DNA of 30,649 bases from the NCBI GenBank assembly GCA_905214615.1, contig CAJMMX010000024.1, forward strand, positions 1-30,649, given 5' to 3'. This DNA comes from an uncultured bacterium (GTDB taxonomy: Bacteria; Actinomycetota; Coriobacteriia; Coriobacteriales; Coriobacteriaceae). A program made the translations under genes and the position numbers. A model generated the notes under the pieces. It saw only the letters and a list, made by a program, of their open reading frames with translations, searched no databases and was not told the DNA's origin. This document shows positions 8,001 to 14,348 of the stretch, one piece after another (within the stretch, counting starts at the first letter, position 1; each line of letters opens with the position of its first letter).

Positions 8001-8050
8001 TTTCCCAGATAAAACCTGCCAAAATAAACCTGTCCCTTTTTGGTGGGTTA
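8001..8050 (+). repeat. Intergenic stem-loop repeat, copy R1
   Basis: First of five copies of a roughly 50-bp element. A TTTCCCAGATA lead-in is followed by arm AACCTGCCAAAA, a loop carrying ACCTGTCCC, and the returning arm. Here the second arm reads TTTTGGTGGGTT, two changes from perfect, both G-U compatible. It lies between the divergent nuclease and HAD pseudogene. Confidence 0.85.
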
Positions 8051-8071
8051 TTGATTCATGTAACAAAAGCC

Positions 8072-8149
8072 CAATATGCTATATACGTTATATACAAGTT
8101 GGAAAGCGTGGTAGAGTGGCGGCAATACAAGCCGGCGAAGGGGACCGAT
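8072..8149 (+). promoter_or_regulatory. Promoter region of the HAD pseudogene, duplicated at 11965
   Basis: A 29-bp stretch from 8072 to 8100 is identical to 11965-11993 upstream of the intact HAD gene. It contains the AT-rich quasi-palindrome TATATACGTTATATA (8080-8094), a possible operator or -10 region. Conservation between the two copies, although the sequence further downstream has drifted, suggests it matters. Confidence 0.5.
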
Positions 8150-8799
8150 ATGATCAAGGCTGTCATTTTTGACATGGACGGCACGCTGGTCGATACCGAG
8201 CGTTTGGACATGAGGGCATGGAAGGTGGGCGCTGCCGAGCTGGGGATTGCGATTGACAATGCGCTGGTCCATCAGTTTATCGGTCGCTCGATGCCCGATG
8301 TCAGGGACATCCTTGAGGAGCATTACGGCAGCCGCGAAATCGTCGAGACGGTCGAAGCTCGCTACAGGAATGCTCTCGACGAGATGGTCAAGACCGATCT
8401 GGAGCTTAAGGCCGGCGCTGCCGAGTGCCTGGACGAGCTGCTGGCGCGGGCTATCACGTGGGTCTTGCGACGTCGTCGCGCCGCGTTGCGGCCGAGCGCA
8501 ACCTTAAGACGGTCGGCCTCTTTGACAAGTTTGAAACGGTGACCTGCAACGAGGATACCCTGAACGGCAAGCCCGATCCCGAGATCTACCTGCTCGCCTG
8601 CGAGCGCGCGGGCTTTGCTCCCGAGGAACGTGCCGTGGTCGAGGACTCACGCAACGGCTGCGTCTCTGGCATCGCGGCCGGCTGCCATGTCTTTGCTGTG
8701 CCTGATATCTTGCCGCTGCCGCAGGACGTGGTAGATGACTGCGAGGCCGTGCTCGATACGCTGTTCGATCTGACGGCGGCGGTCAGGGCCGTGCGCTAA
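8150..8799 (+). pseudogene. HAD-family phosphatase, frameshifted paralogue
   Basis: This is a close copy of the intact gene at 12049-12699. It reads MIKAVIFDMDGTLVDTER and stays in frame up to DELLA near 8443. There one T is missing (CTGGCGCGGG here, CTGGCTGCGGG in the intact copy). The frame then runs to a stop at 8542, while the true C-terminal half (GYHVGLATSSRRV onward) continues in another frame to 8799. The HAD motifs I (DMDGT), II (ATSS) and IV (EDSRNG) are all present but split over two frames. A read-level indel error cannot be excluded. The adjacent lacI remnant supports genuine decay of a duplicated block. Confidence 0.8.
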
Positions 8800-8845
8800 A
8801 GGTATGCGCCGAGGCTGATGACGGTGGCTTCGGCGTGGCCTCGCT
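8796..8845 (-). pseudogene. Remnant of a LacI regulator C-terminus
   Basis: Read on the minus strand this ends in ATVISLGAYL and a stop that overlaps the HAD stop, matching ATAINLGAYL and the stop of the LacI gene at 12696. About 50 bp of similarity is left, cut off at repeat R2. It shows that the duplicated block once contained the HAD-lacI convergent pair and that the regulator was lost here. Confidence 0.75.
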
Positions 8846-8850
8846 TGCGT

Positions 8851-8899
8851 TTTCCCAGATAAAACCTGCCAAAATAAACCCGTCCTCTTTTGGCGGGTT
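8851..8899 (+). repeat. Intergenic stem-loop repeat, copy R2
   Basis: Second copy of the roughly 50-bp element, with loop CCCGTCCTC instead of CCTGTCCCT and second arm TTTTGGCGGGTT, one U-G wobble against the first arm. It sits exactly where similarity to lacI stops. With R1, in the same orientation, it brackets the decayed HAD block. Bases 8900-8969 after it show nothing recognisable. Confidence 0.8.
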
Positions 8900-8969
8900 G
8901 GCGGGGTAATGCCCGCCGCAACTTATGGCACGGTTGGGATGTGTACGCTTTAAAGAGCGGAGCACATGG

Positions 8970-9158
8970 TTAGAGAGATGCGCTCGTCTCTCTAAACGTC
9001 TCTCTAAAGAGAAAGTCGGTTAGAGAGATGGCCTTAGATAATCTAGCAGTGAATTTGATACATCTCTCTAAATAACTCTCTAAAATTAGGCGCTTATCTC
9101 TCTAAAGTTAGAGAGATATACTAAACTCTAGAGAGATAAATCTATTGTTTTAGAGAGA
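8970..9158. promoter_or_regulatory. Array of about ten TTAGAGAGA sites before the AlbA_2 gene
   Basis: The 9-mer TTAGAGAGA or its complement TCTCTCTAA starts at 8970(+), 8987(-), 8999(-), 9020(+), 9063(-), 9097(-), 9108(+) and 9150(+), with near copies at 9076(-) and 9128(+). The last overlaps the ribosome site of the gene at 9163. Spacing is irregular and both orientations occur, with some facing pairs such as 9097/9108. This is the pattern of a multi-site operator. The likely binder is the downstream gene product, which ends in winged-helix segments; that is inference. Confidence 0.8.
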
Positions 9159-9162
9159 CGGA

Positions 9163-10863
9163 ATGCCAATGCTGCTGGATGAACCTCTTGGCCTCATCGT
9201 TGAGCGCCTTCGCAGGCGGGGGACCGATGACGCATCGGTAGAAGTTAAAGCCTGCACGAATAAATTGAGTGCAGACGTATGGGAGACAGTGAGTGCTTTT
9301 GCGAACACTGCGGGCGGGCTCATTATTTTGGGCCTGAACGAAGCCGAAGGATTTGTTCCTTCTGCCAACTTTGCTATCGACAGGGTGCGCGACCAGTTTG
9401 TTTCGGGTATCGGAGACGGAGGCTCAGCGGCGGTGGTGACCCATGCGCCGCGGTATGAGCTTGATCGAGGCGAGGTCGACGGGCTCCAGGTACTTCTGGT
9501 GCGCATCTTTGAACTTGAGCTCAAAGCGAAGCCATGCTATATCGGCGCGCGCGGCGTGCAGAACGGTAGCTACAAGCGCGTGGATGATAAAGATATCAAG
9601 ATGTCGCCCGCTGAGCTATATGAGCTACAGAGCGCGCTGCTTCCGAGTGATGCAGACGGTACGGTGGTTTCGGAGGCAACAGTCGAGGATTTGGATCCAG
9701 ATGTCGTGCGGTCCATTATCGCAAATCGCCGGCTGCAGACCCCGCGCGTTTTGCGCGGGGCCGATACGCTGGAAAAGCAGCTGGCCAGACTCAATATCAC
9801 TACAAAGGATGGAGCTGTGAAGCTCGCGGGGCTGCTGTCGGCGGGAATTTACCCCCAGCAGTTCTATCCTAAGCTGATGATCGATGTCGCCGTTCATTCC
9901 GATGTGGAAAAATCTGCTCCTGGGCAACCCCGGTTTATTGACCGCCAGTTGTGCGATGGCCCGATTCCGGCTTGCATCGAAGATGCCCTCGCTGCGATCG
10001 GACGAAACTTGCGCAAAGCGGCGATAGTGCGAGGCGCTGGTAGAAGGGAAGATTGGGAAGTACCCCAGGAGGTTTTGCGCGAGGCCTTGGCGAATGCCTG
10101 TATCCATCGAGAGTATTCGCCCATGTTTGTGGGGCAGGCCGTGAGCGTCGATATCTACCCAGACAGAATAGAAATCAAAAACCCCGGCGGGCTTTGGGGC
10201 GGAAAGACGTTGGACAATCTTGCGGACGGGGAATCGCGCTGTCGAAACCCAAAGCTCATGAGTCTGATGGGGGCGACGCCGTTAGAGCATGCTGAGGGGG
10301 CTGTTGCGGAAAGTCAGGGATCTGGCATCCCGGCTATGATTCGCGAGATGGAGTCTCGTTCGCTTGGCAGGCCGAAATTTATCGTTAAGGCCGATTCGTT
10401 TACGGTGCTGCTTTCCCGGCACGGGGCGGAGCTTGCTGAAAACCGCATGTGGATTCAGGGCCATGTGGACACCGAACTGACGCATCGCGAGGAAACATTG
10501 CTCATGTTTATGCGGGAGCATGGGTGCGTATGCGATGTTCAAAAAATACGAGAGGCTTTGAAGTGGGATTCGGATGACATTCGCCTGATCTGCGGGGACC
10601 TTGTCGATAAACATGTCCTGTCAAAGTGTGGCAAAGACACGTTTGAAATTATCGATATGAGCAGAGAATCGTCAGCTTCGACGGCGGATAGGATCCTGGA
10701 GGCTCTCAGCGCCGGAATGGATATGACGGCGCGAGAAATAGCGGTTGCATCGGGGGTCAAGATTTCGTCCGTCCGTTACCATCTGCCAAAAATGGCGGAT
10801 AAAGGACTCATTGAAGTAATGGGTTCATCGACGAGCCGCAACCGCCGCTATCGGAAGAGGTAG
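9163..10863 (+). CDS. AlbA_2 (Schlafen-type) / HATPase-like protein with C-terminal winged helices
   Basis: A 566-aa protein of the large family of putative regulators with an N-terminal AlbA_2 domain. Residues about 10-130 carry SVEVKACTNKLSADVWETVSA split around FANTAGGLIILGLNE, the AlbA_2 signature. Residues about 290-400 match the GHKL-type ATPase seen in these proteins: EALANACIHREY (N box), KNPGGLWGG (G1 box) and SQGSGIPAM (G2 box). The C-terminus appears to hold two winged-helix units, about 440-500 and about 505-566 (MTAREIAVASGVKISSVRYHL), ending in a basic tail. It is a single-gene unit, preceded by the TTAGAGAGA array and followed by an inverted repeat with the related core CTCTCTAG. 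Function in this family is poorly defined; regulation or defence are both possible. Confidence 0.85.
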   Translation: MPMLLDEPLGLIVERLRRRGTDDASVEVKACTNKLSADVWETVSAFANTAGGLIILGLNEAEGFVPSANFAIDRVRDQFVSGIGDGGSAAVVTHAPRYELDRGEVDGLQVLLVRIFELELKAKPCYIGARGVQNGSYKRVDDKDIKMSPAELYELQSALLPSDADGTVVSEATVEDLDPDVVRSIIANRRLQTPRVLRGADTLEKQLARLNITTKDGAVKLAGLLSAGIYPQQFYPKLMIDVAVHSDVEKSAPGQPRFIDRQLCDGPIPACIEDALAAIGRNLRKAAIVRGAGRREDWEVPQEVLREALANACIHREYSPMFVGQAVSVDIYPDRIEIKNPGGLWGGKTLDNLADGESRCRNPKLMSLMGATPLEHAEGAVAESQGSGIPAMIREMESRSLGRPKFIVKADSFTVLLSRHGAELAENRMWIQGHVDTELTHREETLLMFMREHGCVCDVQKIREALKWDSDDIRLICGDLVDKHVLSKCGKDTFEIIDMSRESSASTADRILEALSAGMDMTAREIAVASGVKISSVRYHLPKMADKGLIEVMGSSTSRNRRYRKR

Positions 10864-10874
10864 ATGCAGCCGAG

Positions 10875-10921
10875 TCGCCTCTCTAGTGTCTCTCGAAGTT
10901 AGGTGGATACTAGAGAGGCGA
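10875..10921. repeat. 13-bp inverted repeat after the AlbA_2 gene
   Basis: Perfect arms TCGCCTCTCTAGT (10875-10887) and ACTAGAGAGGCGA (10909-10921), starting 12 bp past the stop codon. No T-run follows, so it is not a classic terminator. The arms contain CTCTCTAG, close to the upstream array motif, suggesting that the same protein may bind both ends of the gene. Confidence 0.7.
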
Positions 10922-10934
10922 TGGTTCCGCGATA

Positions 10935-10985
10935 TTTCCCCAGATAAAACCTGCCAAAATAAACCTGTCCCTTTTTGGTAGGTTA
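10935..10985 (+). repeat. Intergenic stem-loop repeat, copy R3
   Basis: Third copy of the element, between the convergent AlbA_2 and LarE genes. First arm AACCTGCCAAAA, loop with CCTGTCCC, second arm TTTTGGTAGGTT with one G-U pair. Confidence 0.85.
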
Positions 10986-10996
10986 AACGGCGTAAC

Positions 10997-11875
10997 TTAA
11001 AGGTTCATGTTGCCGTGGATGTAGGGGGTGACCTCGGGGGAGATATGATCGCAGCCTAGGTTGCGCAGGGCAGATTCGATGGCGGCGGGAAGCGGGGCCT
11101 TGCCCTCGTCGTTGACCGCGGTGCTGCCGAGGGCGGCGATCTTGGCGACGTCTGCCGGCGCGGCCTCGATATGCATGCAGCCGCCGACGAGGCGTGCGCG
11201 GACCTGGTCCAGGCCAAGGTCGTGCAGGTAGTCCTCACAGGTGCGGATTACATCGACCTTCTCGCGCGTGAGCTCCTCGCCCGTGGGGACGCGCGTGGCC
11301 AGGCAGGCTCCTGCCGGCAGGTTCCAGACAGGATAGCCCCAGGCGCGTAGCAGCTCGCGCTCCTCGTCCTTGGTAAAGCCGACCTCCATAAGCGGCGAGC
11401 GCACGCCGAGCTCCTGGGCGGCGCGCATGCCGGGGCGGTAGTCGCCGCGGTCGCTTGCGTTGCTGCCGTCGATGACGGTGGGAAAGCCCAGCGACTTGGC
11501 GTGGTTGACGATGGCGGTAAAGCCGGCGCGCTTGCAGTGGTAGCAGCGGTCGGCGTCGTTGCAGGCTATCTGGGGGAGCTGCAGCTGATCGACCGAGAGG
11601 TTGAGTACGGGAAGCTTGAAGTGCGGCCCCTCATCGGCCTGCCCGTCAACCGCCCGCTCAAACGAAGCCTGCTCGGGTGTGCCGATGAGCGGCGTGGTGA
11701 GGTGAACGAGAAGCGTGCTGGCGGGCATGATGCGGGCGCAGACCGCGGCCAAAAAGCTGCTGTCGACGCCACCGGAAAAGCCGATGGCGACGCGTCCGTA
11801 TGCTAAAAGCAGCTGCTCGAGCGCTGCGAGTTTGTCCTGAAGCCCCTCTGCGGGTGCGGTGGTGTCTGAAAGCAT
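10997..11875 (-). CDS. larE: LarE-type ATP-dependent sulfurtransferase
   Basis: A 292-aa PP-loop protein of the LarE family, which makes the nickel-pincer nucleotide cofactor by adding sulfur to an adenylated pyridinium precursor. Residues 34-39 are SGGVDS (PP-loop). DGSNASDRGDYRPGMRAAQELGVRSPL is the LarE signature (136-162, cited in part). C191 in GACLATR aligns with the sulfur-donating cysteine of the Lactobacillus enzyme. C111 and C114 in CYHCK are additional; with C191 they give three cysteines, as in the LarE branch proposed to hold a 4Fe-4S cluster. AAGGAT precedes the ATG. No larA, larB or larC is in the window. Confidence 0.87.
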   Translation of the reverse strand: MLSDTTAPAEGLQDKLAALEQLLLAYGRVAIGFSGGVDSSFLAAVCARIMPASTLLVHLTTPLIGTPEQASFERAVDGQADEGPHFKLPVLNLSVDQLQLPQIACNDADRCYHCKRAGFTAIVNHAKSLGFPTVIDGSNASDRGDYRPGMRAAQELGVRSPLMEVGFTKDEERELLRAWGYPVWNLPAGACLATRVPTGEELTREKVDVIRTCEDYLHDLGLDQVRARLVGGCMHIEAAPADVAKIAALGSTAVNDEGKAPLPAAIESALRNLGCDHISPEVTPYIHGNMNL

Positions 11876-11964
11876 AAGTCGATCCTTGCCGTTGAGTACT
11901 CGGTCGAAAACTATAATCCTACCGAGTCGCTTGTCATAAGACTTCTATCTATGTAACGAAAGTG

Positions 11965-12048
11965 CAATATGCTATATACGTTATATACAAGTTTACAGGT
12001 GCGGTAAAGTTGCGGGAGTACAGCAGCGCGAAGAGATGGGGGACCGAT
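11965..12048 (+). promoter_or_regulatory. Promoter region of the intact HAD gene
   Basis: Contains the same 29-bp block as 8072-8100, with TATATACGTTATATA at 11973-11987. A GGGGGA ribosome site follows at about 12038-12043, before the ATG at 12049. LarE is divergent on the other side. Confidence 0.5.
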
Positions 12049-12699
12049 ATGATCAAGGCCGTTATTTTTGACATGGACGGAACGCTGGTCGACACCGAGC
12101 GTTTGGGTATCAAGGCGTGGAAGGCGGGCGCGGCCGAGCTGGGATTCGCGATTGACGATGCGCTGATCCATCAGTTTATCGGCCGCACGTTGCCCGATGT
12201 CATGGAGATCCTTGATGGGCATTACGGCAGCCGCGAAACCGCTGAGGCAATCTATCGTCGCCATAGGGAGATTCGCGACGAGATGGTCAAGACCGATCTG
12301 GAGCTTAAGGCCGGTGCCGCCGAGTGCCTCGACGAGCTGCTGGCTGCGGGCTATCACGTGGGTCTTGCGACGTCGTCGCGCCACGTTACGGCCGAGCGCA
12401 ACCTCAAGATGGTCGGCCTCTTTGATAAGTTTGAGACGGTGACCTGCGGCGAGGACGTCGTACACGGCAAGCCCGATCCCGAGATGTATCTGCTTGCCTG
12501 CGAGCGCGCGGGCTTTGCCCCCGAGGAATGTGCCGTGGTCGAGGATTCGCGCAACGGCTGCGTCTCGGGCATCACGGCCGGCTGCCATGTCTTTGCCGTT
12601 CCCGATATCGTGCCGCTGCCGCAGGACGTGGTGGATGGCTGCGAGGCCGTGCTCGATACGTTGTTCGACCTGACGGCCGCGGTCAAGGCCGTGTGCTAA
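12049..12699 (+). CDS. HAD-superfamily phosphatase (beta-phosphoglucomutase-like)
   Basis: A 216-aa HAD hydrolase with an alpha-helical cap. Motif I is VIFDMDGTLVDT (D9 and D11, nucleophile and acid/base); motif II is GLATSSR; the lysine of motif III is in HGKPDPEMYL; motif IV is VVEDSRNG. This set fits sugar-phosphate phosphatases and phosphoglucomutases of subfamily I. ATG 12049 is chosen because GGGGGA precedes it and the domain starts at residue 1. Its stop codon overlaps the stop of the convergent LacI gene by two bases. A frameshifted copy lies at 8150. The exact substrate cannot be read from sequence. Confidence 0.87.
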   Translation: MIKAVIFDMDGTLVDTERLGIKAWKAGAAELGFAIDDALIHQFIGRTLPDVMEILDGHYGSRETAEAIYRRHREIRDEMVKTDLELKAGAAECLDELLAAGYHVGLATSSRHVTAERNLKMVGLFDKFETVTCGEDVVHGKPDPEMYLLACERAGFAPEECAVVEDSRNGCVSGITAGCHVFAVPDIVPLPQDVVDGCEAVLDTLFDLTAAVKAVC

Positions 12700-13808
12700 A
12701 GGTAGGCGCCGAGGTTGATGGCGGTGGCTTCGGTGTGACTGCTTGCCTGGGTGCTGGCGCGCTCCAGTAAAAACGGGCGTACGAGCTCTTGGCGGTTGAT
12801 GTCCTCGACGGCCGTGACCGCGGTGACGATGCGTGCGGCGGAACCGATACGGGCGTGCTTGGTCTTCGCCGGGGCTTTGTTTTCGATTTGCTCCATGAGC
12901 AACTGAATGCCCTTGCGGCCAATCTCGTAGCCTGGGGGTGCCACCGTGGTGAGTGGGACCGACCCGCTCCAGGCGAGCGGGTTGCCGTCGCAGCCAGCCA
13001 CGCGGACCTGCTCGGGGACGGAGATGCCTTTATCGACCAGCGCCGAGATGACGCCCGACGCCAGTACGTCGGTCAGGCCGATGACAAAATCGGGGCGCTC
13101 GTCGCCGGAGCGCCCGGCAATCTGAGCGCCAATGCTGTAGCCGTCGGCTGCGGTATTCCACTCTCCGGCGTCAATGACCTCAATTTTGATATCGGGATGC
13201 AGGGCGAGGGCCTTGTGGATGCCAAGTACGCGCAAGGTGAGCTGCATAAATGCCGCCCTTCCCACAACGGTGATATGGCGTGCGCCACGGGCAACGGCGA
13301 GCTCGGCGATGATGCGACCTTGGGCTTCGTTATCGGCAGCCACGTAGTAGCCGGGCTCGGAACAGTGGATATCCAGATGGACGATCGGCACGGGCATTTT
13401 AGTCATGGTCGGGTGCCAGTCGGGGGACGCCATGGGCTGAACCATGACGCCGGACATCTGCGTGCCCATAAAGTAGCGCAGGTAATGGTCCTGGAGAATG
13501 CCGTCGTTATCGGCGTTGGCGATGAGCAGGTCGTAACCGTGCTTGCGGGCCTCGTTATGGGCGCCGCTGGCAATTTGGAGCGAGAAGCCGTGATCGAGAC
13601 GGGGGAGGACCAGGCCAAAGGACTTGGTGGTGCCGCCTGCGAGCTGACGGGCACTTTGGTTGGGCAGGTAGCCAAGGCGATTGATGGTCTCGTTGATGAG
13701 CTTGAGGGTCTCGGGGCGCAGCTTTTCGGGATGGTTGAGCGCGTTGGAAACCGTGCCCAACGAAACCCCGGCCTCGCGCGCGACGTCGCTGATTTTTACC
13801 TTTGCCAT
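12696..13808 (-). CDS. LacI-family transcriptional regulator
   Basis: A 370-aa repressor. Residues 4-60 are the LacI helix-turn-helix and hinge (ISDVAREAGVSLGTVSNALN, RLGYLPNQSARQLAGG). The rest is the periplasmic-binding-like sensor (FGLVLPRLDHGF, VVGRAAFMQL, DFVIGLTDVLASGVISAL, VRVAGCDGNPLAWSGSVPLTTVAPP). The ATG follows AAAGGGG. The C-terminal region from about 310 is longer than usual and low in obvious motifs. It converges tail-to-tail on the HAD phosphatase. The open frame extends upstream past this ATG only because the GC-rich opposite strand lacks stops. Target and ligand are unknown, though sugar control is usual. Confidence 0.9.
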   Translation of the reverse strand: MAKVKISDVAREAGVSLGTVSNALNHPEKLRPETLKLINETINRLGYLPNQSARQLAGGTTKSFGLVLPRLDHGFSLQIASGAHNEARKHGYDLLIANADNDGILQDHYLRYFMGTQMSGVMVQPMASPDWHPTMTKMPVPIVHLDIHCSEPGYYVAADNEAQGRIIAELAVARGARHITVVGRAAFMQLTLRVLGIHKALALHPDIKIEVIDAGEWNTAADGYSIGAQIAGRSGDERPDFVIGLTDVLASGVISALVDKGISVPEQVRVAGCDGNPLAWSGSVPLTTVAPPGYEIGRKGIQLLMEQIENKAPAKTKHARIGSAARIVTAVTAVEDINRQELVRPFLLERASTQASSHTEATAINLGAYL

Positions 13809-13857
13809 AGCGGCCCCTTTGATGCGTTTCAAGTACAAGCCAGATTGTAGCATCCCA

Positions 13858-13906
13858 AACCTACCAAAAAGGGACAGGTTTATTTTGGCAGGTTTATCTG
13901 GGGAAA
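13858..13906 (-). repeat. Intergenic stem-loop repeat, copy R4 (inverted)
   Basis: Fourth copy, in opposite orientation, 50 bp upstream of the LacI start. On the plus strand it reads AACCTACCAAAA, GGGACAGG, TTTTGGCAGGTT. It opens a 380-bp cluster of unrelated hairpins before glmS. Confidence 0.85.
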
Positions 13907-13922
13907 CGCCGTTGCCAGCGCG

Positions 13923-13957
13923 ACCACCACGAAGGGGGCAGACACCTTTGTGGTGGT
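13923..13957. repeat. Inverted repeat ACCACCAC...GTGGTGGT
   Basis: Arms ACCACCACGAAGG (13923-13935) and CCTTTGTGGTGGT (13945-13957) with one mismatch. The stem core CCACCAC/GTGGTGG recurs in the longer hairpin at 14143-14195. Confidence 0.75.
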
Positions 13958-13980
13958 TTGAGCTGCCTGGGCCTTCAATT

Positions 13981-14118
13981 GTCTCGATCTGTAACACGTG
14001 GACGGCAAAACCGGTTCTACCTGTTACAGATCGAGACATAGTGCAGGGGCCGAACTGTAATGTCTCGATCTGTAACACTAAGCCGGCTTCCGGAGCCCCA
14101 GATGTTACAGATCGAGAT
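13981..14118. repeat. Two copies of a GTCTCGATCTGTAACA inverted repeat
   Basis: Unit 1 has perfect 16-bp arms GTCTCGATCTGTAACA (13981-13996) and TGTTACAGATCGAGAC (14022-14037). Unit 2 has the same left arm at 14062-14077 and TGTTACAGATCGAGAT at 14103-14118. The spacers (25 bp each) are unrelated. So only the stems are conserved, four times over in 140 bp. Confidence 0.85.
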
Positions 14119-14142
14119 CTTTCGCTGGGACAGAGCGCCGCC

Positions 14143-14195
14143 CCGGTCCAAACCACCACAAAGGTTCCTGTCCCCATTGTGGCGGTTTGGACCGG
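14143..14195. repeat. Long inverted repeat with CCTGTCCC loop
   Basis: Arms of about 21 bp, starting CCGGTCCAAACCACCACAA and returning as TTGTGGCGGTTTGGACCGG, with few mismatches. The loop TTCCTGTCCCC shares CCTGTCCC with the R1-R5 family although the stems are different. Confidence 0.75.
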
Positions 14196-14214
14196 CTGGG
14201 CATGTGTGCATCGG

Positions 14215-14238
14215 GTGGTATCTAAGTTGAGATACCAC
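14215..14238. promoter_or_regulatory. Inverted repeat in the glmS leader region
   Basis: Perfect 9-bp arms GTGGTATCT (14215-14223) and AGATACCAC (14230-14238). A -10-like TACAAT lies at 14269-14274, so this could be an operator just upstream of the glmS promoter. No glmS ribozyme was recognised between here and the ATG at 14349. Confidence 0.4.
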
Positions 14239-14348
14239 TTCTGGTATATCAGCTTGCGCTTGCGTGAGTACAATACTCGAACGTTATACGTCTCAGCGCC
14301 CCCTGTGCGTGGACGTCTTGCAGTCACGCGAACGAAGGGATTTATCCT

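Noticed and set aside
8430..8460. Programmed frameshift in the first HAD gene
   Set aside because: No slippery heptamer is present, and the intact paralogue shows a simple 1-nt deletion; decay or a read error explains it better.
8970..9158. CRISPR-like array
   Set aside because: The repeated unit is only 9 bp, occurs in both orientations and with irregular spacing, so it is an operator-like array and not a CRISPR.
14239..14348. glmS ribozyme in the leader
   Set aside because: No recognisable ribozyme core or pseudoknot segments; the leader is short after the likely promoter.
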